DNA of 64,000 bases. Source: Neobacillus ginsengisoli. GTDB lineage: Bacteria > Bacillota > Bacilli > Bacillales_B > DSM-18226. The notes below the pieces were generated by a model. The model searched no databases and was not told the origin of the DNA. It saw nothing but the letters and a program-made list of their open reading frames with translations. A program made the translations under genes and the position numbers. The stretch spans positions 124,001 to 188,000 of the forward strand of contig NZ_JAUSTW010000005.1 in assembly GCF_030813055.1 (NCBI RefSeq). The letters are read 5' to 3'. Below, piece after piece: positions 26,377 to 36,390 of this stretch. Position 1 is the stretch's first letter. The number at the start of each line of letters is the position of its first letter.

Positions 26377-26665
26377 GGGGATTTTATTGAAAGCACTTAC
26401 ATGAAAACTGAATAATAACAGTTTTATATTCTCCATTTTTGGTTGTTTAGTGGAAAAATATTATCCTTCCCTACCCAATCCCAAGGGATCTCTGCAATTT
26501 ATTCCAAACTTTGGATAAGAAATCCACCGTGGCTAATACTAAATGTAGGTAAAAATGATAGGGGGTGTTTAATGATAGTTGTAATGTAAAAAAATACCAT
26601 TTAATATACGATTATTTGTTGATCAAAATAAAACCATAAATATATAACTGGGAAAAGAGAAAAAT
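26377..26665. other. Intergenic region between yfnA and the ger operon
   Basis: AT-rich, no supported gene. The ger promoter must lie here; I could not pick a convincing sigma-G site. Confidence 0.4.
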
Positions 26666-27745
26666 ATGAACCAAAAAATAAATATTGGACAAATGGCAAG
26701 CATGATTATTTTATCAACAGGCTTACTGAGCCATGTTATGCTGATTCCTTTGTTGCTCCAATCATCAAAACGTGATGCATGGTTGTCTGTGATAATGACT
26801 TCAGGTGTATTTTCACTTTGGGTACCATTACTTTATTATATTTTAAAAAAAACAGAATCAAAGCACATCACCATCTGGCTTAAAGAATACTTTGGTACCG
26901 TAATATCCTACCTATTTTTGTTTATATTCGTTTTGTACTTACTATTTATGAGTACGATGACGTTAAGGGAAACCATTACATTTAATGAGTTTTATTTGCC
27001 AAACACACCAGGTATGGTCATTGCTTTCGCTTTAAGTCTGATATGTTTTTACAATAGCTTCTCAGGTATTCGTTCAATTGCTATAACATCAGGTGTGCTG
27101 CTTCCCATCGTAGTGGTCTTGGGTTTTTTTGTTATGACAGCAAATATTCCACACAAAAATTTTACTATGTTAAAACCCTTTTTAGAGAATGGATTTCATC
27201 CTGTTCTAATGGGCACTTCTTATACAGGATCAGGTTTCATTGAAATGGTGATCATCGTGTTTATGGTACCGTATCTTAATTCTTCCGTAAAATGGCGTAC
27301 GCTGCTTATTCTTTTTTTCATTTTAATGATTTTAATTTTAGGGCCATTAATCGGAGCGATTACAGAATTTGGCCCTGAGGAAGCGGAGAACTTTCGTTAT
27401 CCTGCTTTTGAAGAGTGGCGATTAGTATCGATTGGGCGCTACATTGAGCACCTAGATTTTTTATCTGTTTACCAATGGTTAGCTGGTGCTTTTATTCGGA
27501 TATCTCTGTCCACATTTTTACTTGTTGATCTGTTAAGTATCAAAAAGAAACGACAACGTATGTGGTCATTAGTCAGTTTGTATCTTGTTTATATTTTCTT
27601 AGCTGTTTATCCGATTAGCGATATGAAATATTTTGCTTTCTTAACGGTTTATTTTCCATGGAGTTTGGTAGTGGTTACTGGTATCACCATCTTGATCGCC
27701 CTTAACATTTTTATCACTTCAAGAATAAAGAAGGTGAGAATATGA
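26666..27745 (+). CDS. Spore germinant receptor subunit B (GerAB/GerKB family)
   Basis: A 359-residue integral membrane protein of the APC superfamily, about ten helices, forming the B subunit of a nutrient germinant receptor in the spore inner membrane; B subunits are the likely germinant-binding and ion-channel component. Family features are the start MNQKINIGQMASMIILST and the region TMTLRETITFNEFYLPNTP. The Shine-Dalgarno is weak (GGGAAAAGAG). Its stop overlaps the A-subunit start by 4 bases (ATGA). The order B-A-C differs from the common A-B-C. Confidence 0.93.
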   Translation: MNQKINIGQMASMIILSTGLLSHVMLIPLLLQSSKRDAWLSVIMTSGVFSLWVPLLYYILKKTESKHITIWLKEYFGTVISYLFLFIFVLYLLFMSTMTLRETITFNEFYLPNTPGMVIAFALSLICFYNSFSGIRSIAITSGVLLPIVVVLGFFVMTANIPHKNFTMLKPFLENGFHPVLMGTSYTGSGFIEMVIIVFMVPYLNSSVKWRTLLILFFILMILILGPLIGAITEFGPEEAENFRYPAFEEWRLVSIGRYIEHLDFLSVYQWLAGAFIRISLSTFLLVDLLSIKKKRQRMWSLVSLYLVYIFLAVYPISDMKYFAFLTVYFPWSLVVVTGITILIALNIFITSRIKKVRI

Positions 27746-29241
27746 GCTTTAAAGATCTTTTTCATGACAAAAAAAGTAAGTTTAGGAAAAAAACTGGAAT
27801 TTCAGGAGAAGTTTTAAAAGACTGGTTTTCGAAATGTGCAGATGTTTCTTTTCAAACGGTTTTTATTGGTCAACAAGAGTCTCTTATTTTTTACTGTGAA
27901 GGTTTATGTAATTCAGAGAAGATAAATGAAGTGATTTTACCTTTGTTTGCAAAAATCGGAATAAATGATGAATGGTTCCATGACGAAACGCTAGCAAAAG
28001 AAAAAGTATATCATTTGGATTGCAGCAATGGTGAGCAAATTCAGGAGGAAGTGATAGCCCAAGTTTTTAGGGGGAAACTTTTTATATTTCTCCCTAAATT
28101 TGAGCGTCTCTTAGCGATAGATATTGCTAAACCTCCACTACGCGCACCCGATGAACCTAACCTTGAACTTTCCATTCAAGGTCCAAAGGATGGGTTGATT
28201 GAGGACCTCTCTACAAATGTAGCGATTATTCGCAAACGGTTGCGGACCGCTAGTTTACATTATGAACAATTTACTGTTGGTGAAAGAACCCAAACGAGGA
28301 TCGCCTTATTATATATTCACGATATTGCTAAACCAACCATTATCCAAAATATCAGAGAACGGTTAATGGCTTTGAAGATAGATGGTATTATCGGCTCAAA
28401 TCAAATGGAGGAATTACTGTTAACCCATTCCCCTTTTACTATTTTTCCGGTTTGTGCCTATAGTGGAAGGCCGGATTTTATCGCCGACTCTTTGCTCCGT
28501 GGAAGGTTTGTTTTAATCATTGACGGTATTCCAACGGCTTTGATTGCGCCTGCAACATTATCCTTACTAATTAAAACACCAGAAGACGCTCATTTCCCCT
28601 ATTTTTTCGTTTCGGTTGAACGATTATTAAGAATAGGTGGATTGTTTATCTCCTTGCTGCTTCCTGGATTTTTTATTTCTTTAATTTCTTATCATTCAGA
28701 CCAACTGCCGTTTACATTATTGGCTACCTTATCGGTCTCAAGACAGGGAGTTCCGTTTCCAGCTCAATTAGAATGCTTTATTATGTTGTTTCTCTTTGAA
28801 CTTTTTCGTGAAGCCGGCCTTCGTTTACCCGCTGCAATAGGCCAAACTCTTTCCGTTGTTGGTGGATTGATTATCGGACAAGCTGCCATTAGTGCTGGGT
28901 TGACATCCCCTGGTATCCTTGTCGCCACAGCTATTTCAATTGTTTCCACTTTTACATTAGTGAGTCAAGCATTAATTGGTACTGTATCACTCTTGCGGAT
29001 TTTTGTTGTTCTTGCTTCGTCCATTTTAGGTATAGTGGGTTTTTTTATTTCTGCTTTTTGTATATTAATTTACTTAGCTAATTTAGAATCATTTGGTGTT
29101 AGTTATTTATCCACGCTTAGTACACTAGATCCTAAGGAACTGATTTCTGGATTACTTCGAGTGCCAAAAAGTAGAGAAAAAGAGCGTTCCCCATCCCTAA
29201 CCTCAAACGATCAGACTAGTCAAGGTGGGAACCAATCATGA
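27742..29241 (+). CDS. Spore germinant receptor subunit A (GerAA/GerKA family)
   Basis: The 499-residue A subunit has a large N-terminal cytoplasmic region with two subdomains (about residues 15-290) and a C-terminal membrane region with five to six helices. Recognisable family blocks are NVAIIRKRLRTASLHYEQF, the RPDFIADSLLRGRFVLIIDG segment and LLPGFFISLISYHSDQLPF. It oligomerises to form the receptor channel. The 4-base overlaps with both neighbours indicate tight translational coupling. The polar C-terminal tail after residue 465 is typical. Confidence 0.94.
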   Translation: MSFKDLFHDKKSKFRKKTGISGEVLKDWFSKCADVSFQTVFIGQQESLIFYCEGLCNSEKINEVILPLFAKIGINDEWFHDETLAKEKVYHLDCSNGEQIQEEVIAQVFRGKLFIFLPKFERLLAIDIAKPPLRAPDEPNLELSIQGPKDGLIEDLSTNVAIIRKRLRTASLHYEQFTVGERTQTRIALLYIHDIAKPTIIQNIRERLMALKIDGIIGSNQMEELLLTHSPFTIFPVCAYSGRPDFIADSLLRGRFVLIIDGIPTALIAPATLSLLIKTPEDAHFPYFFVSVERLLRIGGLFISLLLPGFFISLISYHSDQLPFTLLATLSVSRQGVPFPAQLECFIMLFLFELFREAGLRLPAAIGQTLSVVGGLIIGQAAISAGLTSPGILVATAISIVSTFTLVSQALIGTVSLLRIFVVLASSILGIVGFFISAFCILIYLANLESFGVSYLSTLSTLDPKELISGLLRVPKSREKERSPSLTSNDQTSQGGNQS

Positions 29242-30389
29242 AATGGAAATGGATGATTGTTTTTATCGCATTACCTTTATGCTTAACAGCATGCTGGGAT
29301 TCGCAGGAAATTGAGCATACTCGTTATATTCACGCAATTGGAGTAGATTATAAAAATCATAAAGTCAAGATATATTTTCAAGTGATTAGTTTTTCTAATG
29401 TAGCAAAACAAGAAAGTGCTGGTGGACAGACTACCGCCCAACCTATATGGGTAGGCAAAGGTGAAGGAAAGTCATTTGATCTCGCCACTGATCAGCTCTA
29501 TCATACCGCTCAACAGCGTGTTTCCTGGTCACACTTAGCTGATATAGTCTTTAGTGAAAGAGCATTGAAGCACCCTGAAGTGGTTCAAGCTGCCCTGGAT
29601 ACAACAGAACGATTTAATGAAATAAGAAATACCATATGGGTTTATGGCACAAAACGTCCATTAATGGATTTGTTTACTGCAAAACCTATTATGAGTTACT
29701 CACCAGCCTATTCAAAATTAACTAGTCCAATGAGTAATTACCGTCAATTCTCCACATCTAAACCTATTCAATTATATGAGTTTATTGCTCAATTAAAAGA
29801 TGGAAGTAAGACGGCCATTCTGCCATTTTTATCCACAACTAATAAGAAATGGAACAAAGATAAAGATCCCTTCGAAGTGACAATAAATGATGGAATCGGG
29901 ATTATCCAGAACTATCATTATAAGGGTCATTTATCACCTTCTGAAATACATGGTCTAAGGTGGGTTCAAAAAAATACCGTACGGGCACCCATATATATTT
30001 ATAATGGTGAGAAACAACTAGGAACGATTGTTTTCCAAAATCCTAAAACAAAGATTATACCAAATATTGCAGATAAAAAACTTTTTTATACTTTAAATGT
30101 AAAGAGTAAGGGAAGTATTATTCAAATGGATCAAGCATCAACAGAAGATGAACTTAAAGAGAAAGCAGTCATCGCGATTCGAAAGGAGATTAACAATACC
30201 TATAAGCAAGGGATCAAACGGTATGCCGACGTTTATCGTTTGTCTGACGCATTATATAGGAATGACCCTAAATCGTGGCATAACTTAAGCAAAAATGGAG
30301 GATTAAAGCTTGAATCAAAAATGTTGAGAAATATAAATATTGACGTGGAAATCATCAACGCTGGGAAAACAAAATTTAAAAGAAAATAG
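29238..30389 (+). CDS. Spore germinant receptor lipoprotein subunit C (GerAC/GerKC family)
   Basis: The 383-residue protein has a lipoprotein signal peptide ending in LTAC (lipid on Cys19) followed by WDSQEIEHTRYIHAIGVDY, the standard start of GerC subunits. The rest is the three-domain GerC fold outside the spore inner membrane. It is the last gene of the ger operon, overlapping the A subunit by 4 bases. Lipidation would need Lgt, encoded elsewhere in this window. A terminator follows at 30544. Confidence 0.94.
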   Translation: MKWKWMIVFIALPLCLTACWDSQEIEHTRYIHAIGVDYKNHKVKIYFQVISFSNVAKQESAGGQTTAQPIWVGKGEGKSFDLATDQLYHTAQQRVSWSHLADIVFSERALKHPEVVQAALDTTERFNEIRNTIWVYGTKRPLMDLFTAKPIMSYSPAYSKLTSPMSNYRQFSTSKPIQLYEFIAQLKDGSKTAILPFLSTTNKKWNKDKDPFEVTINDGIGIIQNYHYKGHLSPSEIHGLRWVQKNTVRAPIYIYNGEKQLGTIVFQNPKTKIIPNIADKKLFYTLNVKSKGSIIQMDQASTEDELKEKAVIAIRKEINNTYKQGIKRYADVYRLSDALYRNDPKSWHNLSKNGGLKLESKMLRNINIDVEIINAGKTKFKRK

Positions 30390-30543
30390 ATGGTAAAATA
30401 GGACTAGTTGAGGGATCTTAGCCTATCTATTCCTTCTAGGTAGTTTGAAAATCATCCATTCTGTTTAATTCTCTTTCAAACCTTTCATTTAATTTCACCA
30501 ATAAAACGTACTAGTTCCTCTTTTTTATGAATTAAGCATTACG

Positions 30544-30576
30544 AAAAAAAGCTCCTTCAACAGAAGAAGCTTTTTT
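30544..30576. terminator. Bidirectional terminator between ger operon and L,D-transpeptidase
   Basis: aaaaaaagcttctt-type stem with agaagctttttt; serves the converging genes. Confidence 0.7.
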
Positions 30577-30633
30577 GACTATTACAATTAAACAAACTAT
30601 ACGTGTGAAATTTTACGGATATGGATTATTGAT

Positions 30634-31278
30634 TTAGCTTTCAATAACGACCTTTGTGTTGTATCTGATGTTATCATAAATCCATTTAGCATCAGGAACA
30701 GCTAGCCGAACACAACCATGTGATGCCTTATGTCCTAGCTTCATTGCTTCACTTTGAATCACATTGCCGTTCTTGTCCGTTGCAACCGAATGAAACAAAA
30801 ACTCTCCATGATTTTTCCACGAAACCCAGTATTTGGCACCTTCTTTTTCGTTGGCATTATAAAAGCTTGTCCCCCTTTCCTTTTGGATATAAAAGGTTCC
30901 TACAGGTGTCGAAGTGTCGGGACTTGTATCTAACCCTGTAGATGCAATCATTGTATAGGTAATTTCATTGCCTTTCATTATATAAACCCTTTGCTTTTCT
31001 TTAGAAACTTTTATCCATATGGGATCGTTTGGTCCTATTACTGGATAGGCTCCTCCCGTAGGCATTAACCAGTTAACTGCTTTCACCTTGTTATCATTTT
31101 TTATTTGTTGATTGCTTGAGATATTCTTATTCGGAGAAGGTTTAGTACTAGTGTTTTTCATGGGTGCTTCTGCTTTTTTATTTAACGGCAAATAAGGATT
31201 ACTACATCCAGACAGAAAAATGATACTGCCTAATAAAAGCCCTAAACCTATTCGGAATAATTGGAGAAGTTTATTCAT
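30634..31278 (-). CDS. L,D-transpeptidase (YkuD domain) lipoprotein
   Basis: The 214-residue protein has a lipoprotein signal (FLSGC, Cys25), a linker rich in Lys/Asn/Pro/Ser (residues 30-65) and a YkuD catalytic domain. The active-site signature is present as SHGCVRL with the nucleophilic Cys, plus the upstream His in FLFHSVATD. It should form or remodel 3-3 peptide crosslinks, or attach proteins to peptidoglycan, on the outer face of the membrane. It converges on the ger operon. A 92-bp repeat (31388-31479) lies about 110 bases upstream and recurs before the gene at 33812. Confidence 0.9.
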   Translation of the reverse strand: MNKLLQLFRIGLGLLLGSIIFLSGCSNPYLPLNKKAEAPMKNTSTKPSPNKNISSNQQIKNDNKVKAVNWLMPTGGAYPVIGPNDPIWIKVSKEKQRVYIMKGNEITYTMIASTGLDTSPDTSTPVGTFYIQKERGTSFYNANEKEGAKYWVSWKNHGEFLFHSVATDKNGNVIQSEAMKLGHKASHGCVRLAVPDAKWIYDNIRYNTKVVIES

Positions 31279-31387
31279 CTTTTTCTCTTCTTTCTATTTT
31301 AATTAACTATTACTTATACATATTAAAATATATCGTTAACATATAAAAGGATCTTTTTTATTATTTTTAATAAAGTTTGATGTTGGT

Positions 31388-31479
31388 GGATTATATTTGA
31401 TACTTTTACAATTACCTATTCAAATTAACATTATTCTTTAAAAGATTCATAAAATAATCAGGTTCAATAATATTCAATT
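31388..31479. repeat. Direct repeat, copy 1 (pair with 34303-34395)
   Basis: The 92-bp stretch starting ggattatatttgatactttt and ending tattcaatt matches 34303-34395 at roughly four of five bases with no large gap. Both copies are upstream of leftward genes. The remaining 31480-31661 holds no supported gene. Confidence 0.65.
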
Positions 31480-31661
31480 AATGAAATTTCGGCATTGTCC
31501 GCGCCACTCCCTTTATTTTTTTATTCCATAGCCTTTGCCTCAAAATTAATGCTTTAACTCAAGAATTTACGTATTTGGAGTAGGATAATCTATTTTTAAT
31601 GAATTAACTCCTTTTCGGTGCATAACAATATGATAGAGCTACTAGATTAAGGAGGTAAATT

Positions 31662-32666
31662 GTGTTGGTAATAATTAAAAGGATGATAAGAGATTGGACC
31701 ATTTTTCTTCTATTTTGTTTATTTGTGGTTCTCTTTCTTTTTGCTGAGGAAATCAGAAATAACTCAATTTTTAATAGAATCCCAAGTTCTTTTTTTAATG
31801 TTAATACCATTTTTCTAAGTATTATTTTAGAAGCCATACCATTTATTTTATTAGGGGTATTTGTATCAGCGATCATTCAATCTTTTGTTTCCGAGAATAC
31901 CATTCAAAAACTATTACCGCGTAATGCTTATTTAGCCATTTTTCCAGCTGCTTTACTAGGAATTATTTTTCCTATTTGTGAATGTGCCATTATTCCGGTA
32001 ATTCGCAGGTTAATAAAGAAAGGCATGCCTTCACATGTTGGAGTTGTCTTTATGCTTAGTGCTCCTATCATCAATCCTGTTGTCTATGCTTCTACCTATT
32101 TTGCTTTTAAAAGCACACCTTACATTGCAAATGCTAGAATGCTTGTTGGTTTTATTAGTTCGATCGTCATTGGGTTAATCATCTTCCGATTTTTTAAGGG
32201 AGAAAATATTTTAAAAGATCGAATAGATGGACACCGCCATCCTCACCATCATTCAGAGGGAAATAAATTTTTTGAAACGTTATATCATGCCAGTGATGAA
32301 CTCTTTGATACCGGAAAATATTTATTCATCGGTGCATTCCTTGCAAGTTTGTTTCAGGCATTTTTTGACCGAAATGCACTTTTATCATTAGGGACAAACA
32401 CCGCATTAGCTCCAGGGGTTATGATGGGTTTTGCCTATGTTCTTTCCGTTTGTTCTTCAGCAGATGCCTTTGTTGCCTCCTCGTTTGGTTCAACTTTCAC
32501 AGAAGGAGCACTGCTTGCTTTCCTAGTATTTGGACCGATGATTGACATAAAAAACACTCTGATGCTATTCGCCTATTTTAAGAAAAAATTGGTTGTTACA
32601 CTACTATTGGTAACGCCTGTAACCGTCTATATTACCGTATTAATATTTCAGATGATTTTTTTATAG
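31662..32666 (+). CDS. ycgR: DUF318-type permease, YcgR-like
   Basis: The 334-residue membrane protein has about eight helices in two repeats with the conserved Cys motif FPICECAIIP in the first and YVLSVCSSADAFVASSF in the second. The loop between them is His-rich (GHRHPHHHSEG), suggesting metal contact. It strongly resembles B. subtilis YcgR. The partner YcgQ is encoded 7 bases downstream, and the pair occurs together widely, so they probably form one transport complex of unknown substrate. The GTG start has AAGGAGG upstream. Confidence 0.85.
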   Translation: MLVIIKRMIRDWTIFLLFCLFVVLFLFAEEIRNNSIFNRIPSSFFNVNTIFLSIILEAIPFILLGVFVSAIIQSFVSENTIQKLLPRNAYLAIFPAALLGIIFPICECAIIPVIRRLIKKGMPSHVGVVFMLSAPIINPVVYASTYFAFKSTPYIANARMLVGFISSIVIGLIIFRFFKGENILKDRIDGHRHPHHHSEGNKFFETLYHASDELFDTGKYLFIGAFLASLFQAFFDRNALLSLGTNTALAPGVMMGFAYVLSVCSSADAFVASSFGSTFTEGALLAFLVFGPMIDIKNTLMLFAYFKKKLVVTLLLVTPVTVYITVLIFQMIFL

Positions 32667-32673
32667 GAGGTAA

Positions 32674-33588
32674 ATGATGAAGAAGGAAAATGAAGAAGCA
32701 GCATCCTTTCATCCTCTTATTAGGGGAATTATTCTTATAGGATTTATGTTATTGTTATTTAAATTACTCCTTACACAGGATATTACACTTTTGATTGCAC
32801 CCAAAATGGTTCATTTCATTTACCTTACGCTTTTTATTTTTCTAATTTTAGGCGTTCTATTAATAATTAGAGGAACTTCGAATCAGAAAGATCATTACCA
32901 ATGTGAATGTGATGCAGAACATTCCTATCCGAATTCAATCCTTAAAAGCCTATTATTTTATTTATTGTTTATTCTTCCGATCATAACTGGCTTTCTTTTT
33001 GCAAACAACGTTCTTAATAGCTCTGTGGCAATGAATCGAACCATTAAACTTGGAGCAGATTCACTTGTTACGAACAAAACCAATAATGTTAAAAACATCT
33101 CAAATTCTCAAAAAATAAATTCTTTTACCACTAATTCTACAACAACACCCAATAATCAACCTGAGCCGTTATCTGAATCTGAATACACCTTATTGAAGGA
33201 GAAACTGTTAAAAGCAAAAATGATTAATATTAATGATGATCAATATGTACCCATGATGAATATCATTCAAGATAATCTAAAGGGTATGATTGGTAAAACC
33301 GTTACCGCAAAAGGGTTTGTTTATCGAGAAAAGAATTTCATCCAAAACCAAATTATCGTCGCTCGATTTGGCATTACTTGTTGTGTGGCGGATGCTTCCG
33401 TATTTGGATTTATGGCAAAAGGAGATGTAGCAGCCTTACCGAAGGATAAATGGGTACAGGTTACTGGAACGATTGGGCAAACCCAATATGATGGCTCTGC
33501 AATCCCGATTATAAACATAATACAGATTTCAAAAATTACAGCTCCAAAACAGCCTTATGTGTTTGATGTTGGTGTAAAGATCGAGTAG
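32674..33588 (+). CDS. ycgQ: TIGR03943-family permease partner, YcgQ-like
   Basis: The 304-residue protein has two N-terminal membrane helices, a short Cys pair (CECD), a third helix and a C-terminal extracytoplasmic domain. The latter contains the family motif RFGITCCVADASVFG and ends VFDVGVKIE. It matches the YcgQ family that always accompanies YcgR-type permeases. AGGAGG precedes a double ATG at 32674/32677; the second is better spaced. A terminator follows at 33651. Confidence 0.85.
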   Translation: MMKKENEEAASFHPLIRGIILIGFMLLLFKLLLTQDITLLIAPKMVHFIYLTLFIFLILGVLLIIRGTSNQKDHYQCECDAEHSYPNSILKSLLFYLLFILPIITGFLFANNVLNSSVAMNRTIKLGADSLVTNKTNNVKNISNSQKINSFTTNSTTTPNNQPEPLSESEYTLLKEKLLKAKMININDDQYVPMMNIIQDNLKGMIGKTVTAKGFVYREKNFIQNQIIVARFGITCCVADASVFGFMAKGDVAALPKDKWVQVTGTIGQTQYDGSAIPIINIIQISKITAPKQPYVFDVGVKIE

Positions 33589-33650
33589 TGGTTTTAAAAT
33601 TAGAAGTTGTAAGTAATTTTTCTAAACTACGATATTGATTCAGCCATAAT

Positions 33651-33676
33651 AAAAAAGCTTGGGTATCCAAGCTTTT
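33651..33676 (+). terminator. Intrinsic terminator of ycgRQ
   Basis: aaaagcttgg gta tccaagctttt, a near-perfect stem. Confidence 0.75.
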
Positions 33677-33811
33677 AAATTTCTTCATTCGTTTGTCGGT
33701 GATTTTGCTAGTTAAATATTCCATTAAAAACTTCATTACAATCATAAATTGCGCTTTCACTCGGAACAATATCAGTTCCTCTGATTTTTACATTTATATA
33801 GTTAGCTTTAC

Positions 33812-34282
33812 CTATGCATTCTTGAGTTTATCCAATTTTCTTAGTAATCCAACAAAACCTCTAATTATAAACAGAGTAATATTCACACTTCCAAAAGTAT
33901 GGAATGGTGACCATTTTTTCCATTTGAATAATCTGGAATTTTTTTCAAAGTACCATTGACCGATACTCATAGGGATACTAAATATCAAGCTTTTCAATAG
34001 AATTTTACCTATATTATCGTTATATGAAAGTTTAACCCAGATGACACTTAAAATGGGGTAAAACAAAATGTCGTAAATGATGTTAGTCTTAAAAATTTTT
34101 GGAAATGGACGAACTGGATATTCAACTCTTTTGGAACCGACAACATATGCATCAAATAAAGTTGCTATAACTCCTTTTGAGAAAAAAATAACTAGATTTT
34201 CTCTCATTTTTGACCCTTTGAATAAAAATGGCAAGGAAACAATACACAAAGCAAAAAGAAGGTTTAACAATTTTTTCTCCAA
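33812..34282 (-). CDS. CBO0543-family membrane protein
   Basis: The 156-residue protein has four to five hydrophobic segments and the features of the CBO0543 family common in Bacillus and Clostridium: EYPVRPFPKIFKTNIIYDIL near the middle and an aromatic-rich GQWYFEKNSRLFKWKKWS before the last helix. The function of this family is unknown. The TTG start has AGGAAGGATG upstream. The DNA just 5' of the start is a repeat of that upstream of the L,D-transpeptidase gene. Confidence 0.75.
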   Translation of the reverse strand: MEKKLLNLLFALCIVSLPFLFKGSKMRENLVIFFSKGVIATLFDAYVVGSKRVEYPVRPFPKIFKTNIIYDILFYPILSVIWVKLSYNDNIGKILLKSLIFSIPMSIGQWYFEKNSRLFKWKKWSPFHTFGSVNITLFIIRGFVGLLRKLDKLKNA

Positions 34283-34302
34283 AAAAAAACATCCTTCCTA
34301 AA

Positions 34303-34395
34303 GGATTTATATTTGATACTATTACAATAACCTAATCAAATTAACATTATTCGTTAAAATGTTCATAATATAATCATCTTCTATATTATTCAATT
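34303..34395. repeat. Direct repeat, copy 2 (pair with 31388-31479)
   Basis: ggatttatatttgatactat ... tattcaatt. It lies immediately upstream of the CBO0543-family gene and may contain its promoter. Confidence 0.65.
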
Positions 34396-34476
34396 GTATG
34401 ATGACCTCTATTCTCCTAATGAATATTACTCTCCAAAGCATTCCATTTTTTAAAATGAAACGAAGTTCGTCGATGA

Positions 34477-34508
34477 CAAAAAAACGCCTTTTCCGAAGAA
34501 AAGACGAT
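34477..34508 (-). terminator. Intrinsic terminator of lgt
   Basis: On the - strand cgtcttttc-TTCG-gaaaaggcg is capped by a stable UUCG loop and followed by ttttttt. Confidence 0.85.
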
Positions 34509-34561
34509 GTTATTTTCAGATTTTTGATATTATACGACTTTTTGAAAAAATCGTAAGCTTT

Positions 34562-35374
34562 TTAATCAGCAGCAGAACTTAAAAGTGCAAATCCTTTCTT
34601 TCTTCGATACCAAGCAAGGACGAAACTAACGATAACTAAAACAACAGATATCAATTGAGCAATTCGAATATGAGATGTTAACATTAAGCTATCTGTTCGT
34701 AGTCCTTCGACGAAAAATCTTCCGATTGAATACCAAAGCAGATATGTTAAGAAAATCTCTCCTCTTCTAAAATCTGTTCTTCTCAGTAGGGTTAAAATTA
34801 TTACACCTGTGAAACTCCAGATTGATTCATATAAAAATGTCGGATGGTAATAAATGCCATTGATATTCATCTGGTTAATAATAAAGCCAGGTAAATGTAG
34901 TGACTCAAGAAAACTTTTAGATACAGGTCCACCATGAGCTTCCTGATTCATAAAGTTTCCCCATCGTCCAATCGCTTGCCCTAGTAACAAACTAGGAGCT
35001 AAAATATCTGAGATTTTCCAAAAAGAAATATTTCTTTTTTTACAAAACCAAATAGCAGTTAAAACAGCACCGATAATTCCACCGTGAATCGCAATTCCAC
35101 CGTGCCATATAGCAATGATTTCACTCGGATGATTTTTATAGTAACTCCATTCAAAAAGAACATAATAGGTCCTAGCGCAAATTATTGCGATAGGTAATGC
35201 TAAAATAATTAAATCGGAAATTGTTCCTGAAGGTATCCCTCTCTTTTTCCCCTCTTTGTCTGCTAACAATAGTCCCAAAATAACACCGAAGCCGATAATA
35301 ACACCGTACCAATGAACAGCAACAGGTCCTAAATGAAGTGCAATTGGATTAAATGGATAAATAAGTTCTAACAT
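34562..35374 (-). CDS. lgt: Prolipoprotein diacylglyceryl transferase
   Basis: The 270-residue, seven-helix membrane enzyme transfers diacylglycerol from phosphatidylglycerol to the lipobox Cys of prolipoproteins. The Lgt signature is present as [13 protein letters not shown], and the conserved N-terminal WYG and HGGIAIHGG (with the catalytic His) are intact. It stands alone here with its own terminator, not in the hprK-lgt order usual in Bacillus, so it may be a second copy. Clients in this window include GerC, QoxA, the amino-acid binding protein and the L,D-transpeptidase. Confidence 0.95.
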   Translation of the reverse strand: MLELIYPFNPIALHLGPVAVHWYGVIIGFGVILGLLLADKEGKKRGIPSGTISDLIILALPIAIICARTYYVLFEWSYYKNHPSEIIAIWHGGIAIHGGIIGAVLTAIWFCKKRNISFWKISDILAPSLLLGQAIGRWGNFMNQEAHGGPVSKSFLESLHLPGFIINQMNINGIYYHPTFLYESIWSFTGVIILTLLRRTDFRRGEIFLTYLLWYSIGRFFVEGLRTDSLMLTSHIRIAQLISVVLVIVSFVLAWYRRKKGFALLSSAAD

Positions 35375-35593
35375 CTTAACTCCTTCCCATAAATCAAATT
35401 ATTAAAATTAATCTTAAAGAACGTGCATTTTCATTATAACAAACTTGGATTATTGTTTTATTTAAAAAATAATTAAAAATGTGCAGTCTCTGGAAAAAGG
35501 ATAACTAGTTTTCCTTTTCAATTTATAGTTAATAGGGTGGATGAATGGATTTTATTAATATTGTCTAAAATGAAAGCTGAGGAGGTAGTAATA

Positions 35594-36025
35594 ATGAATA
35601 ATATTATAGCTTTAATTGTGAAATTTGTGACGTGCTTGGTTGCTTATGCGGTAGGTCTTGACCTATTTTTCAATGCCACTTGGATGGATATTGTTTTGTT
35701 TAGTGTGCTGATGACCGTCGTCTCCTATCTTGCCGGGGACAGAATTTTGCTGTCGCGGATCGGAAATAAGAACGCACTTATTGCTGATTTTCTTCTATCA
35801 TATATGGTTGTTTGGATTTTTGGTAGCGTACTTCTCGACAATTATTTGCAAATCGCCTGGGGAAGTATTATTTCAGCTTTAATCATAACAACTGGGGAAT
35901 ATTTCGTTCACCGATTGCTTATTGGATCCATGCGGGAAGGAAACAGAAATAGGAATCTAGCTACCGATAGGCTAGCTTATGGAATGGAAATGTCGGAGGA
36001 GCACGAGCCGCTGAAGAAAAAGTGA
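35594..36025 (+). CDS. YndM-family (DUF2512) membrane protein
   Basis: The 143-residue protein has four predicted helices in the first 110 residues (start IIALIVKFVTCLVAYAVGLD, then VSYLAGDRILLSRIGN) and a charged C-terminal tail. This matches the DUF2512/YndM family of Bacillus, whose role is unknown. The ATG at 35594 has GAGGAGGTAGTAATA upstream; the upstream ATG at 35537 lacks a good site. A terminator follows at 36063. Confidence 0.75.
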   Translation: MNNIIALIVKFVTCLVAYAVGLDLFFNATWMDIVLFSVLMTVVSYLAGDRILLSRIGNKNALIADFLLSYMVVWIFGSVLLDNYLQIAWGSIISALIITTGEYFVHRLLIGSMREGNRNRNLATDRLAYGMEMSEEHEPLKKK

Positions 36026-36062
36026 AATCTTTTAAAACTCTAAAACAAGATATATTTGTTTG

Positions 36063-36095
36063 TAGGTCTTCCTATATGGGGAGACCTATTTTTGG
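36063..36095 (+). terminator. Intrinsic terminator
   Basis: aggtcttcc ... ggggagacct followed by atttttggtttt. Confidence 0.7.
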
Positions 36096-36390
36096 TTTTA
36101 TAAAATATCTGCAAGTTAACCTATAAAAATAATAATAATTTAAACTTAAAAATGGTTACAAGCCTCCCCGATTATTAGGGTATTTACGAAAATAATTTTT
36201 CTTGATTTTAATTAAAATTTTTACATGAAAGGAATAATCTTGCATTCAATAATGAACTTTTTGTGACAACTATCTATTTTTTCAAAAATACCATTCTCAA
36301 ATTTTGTTACTTTTGATATATTTGTATAGCTTTTTACTATTATTAAAGTGATTAGATTAAAAATCAATTCAAATGAAAGGGGAACTTACA
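36096..36390. other. Upstream region of the qox operon
   Basis: AT-rich, no gene. It must hold the qox promoter; a TTGTTA...TATAGC pair near 36305-36332 is possible but poorly spaced. Confidence 0.3.

Noticed and set aside
33536..33769. 77-residue - strand frame after ycgQ
   Set aside because: It reads through the ycgRQ terminator stem and overlaps the end of ycgQ antisense; no ribosome site.
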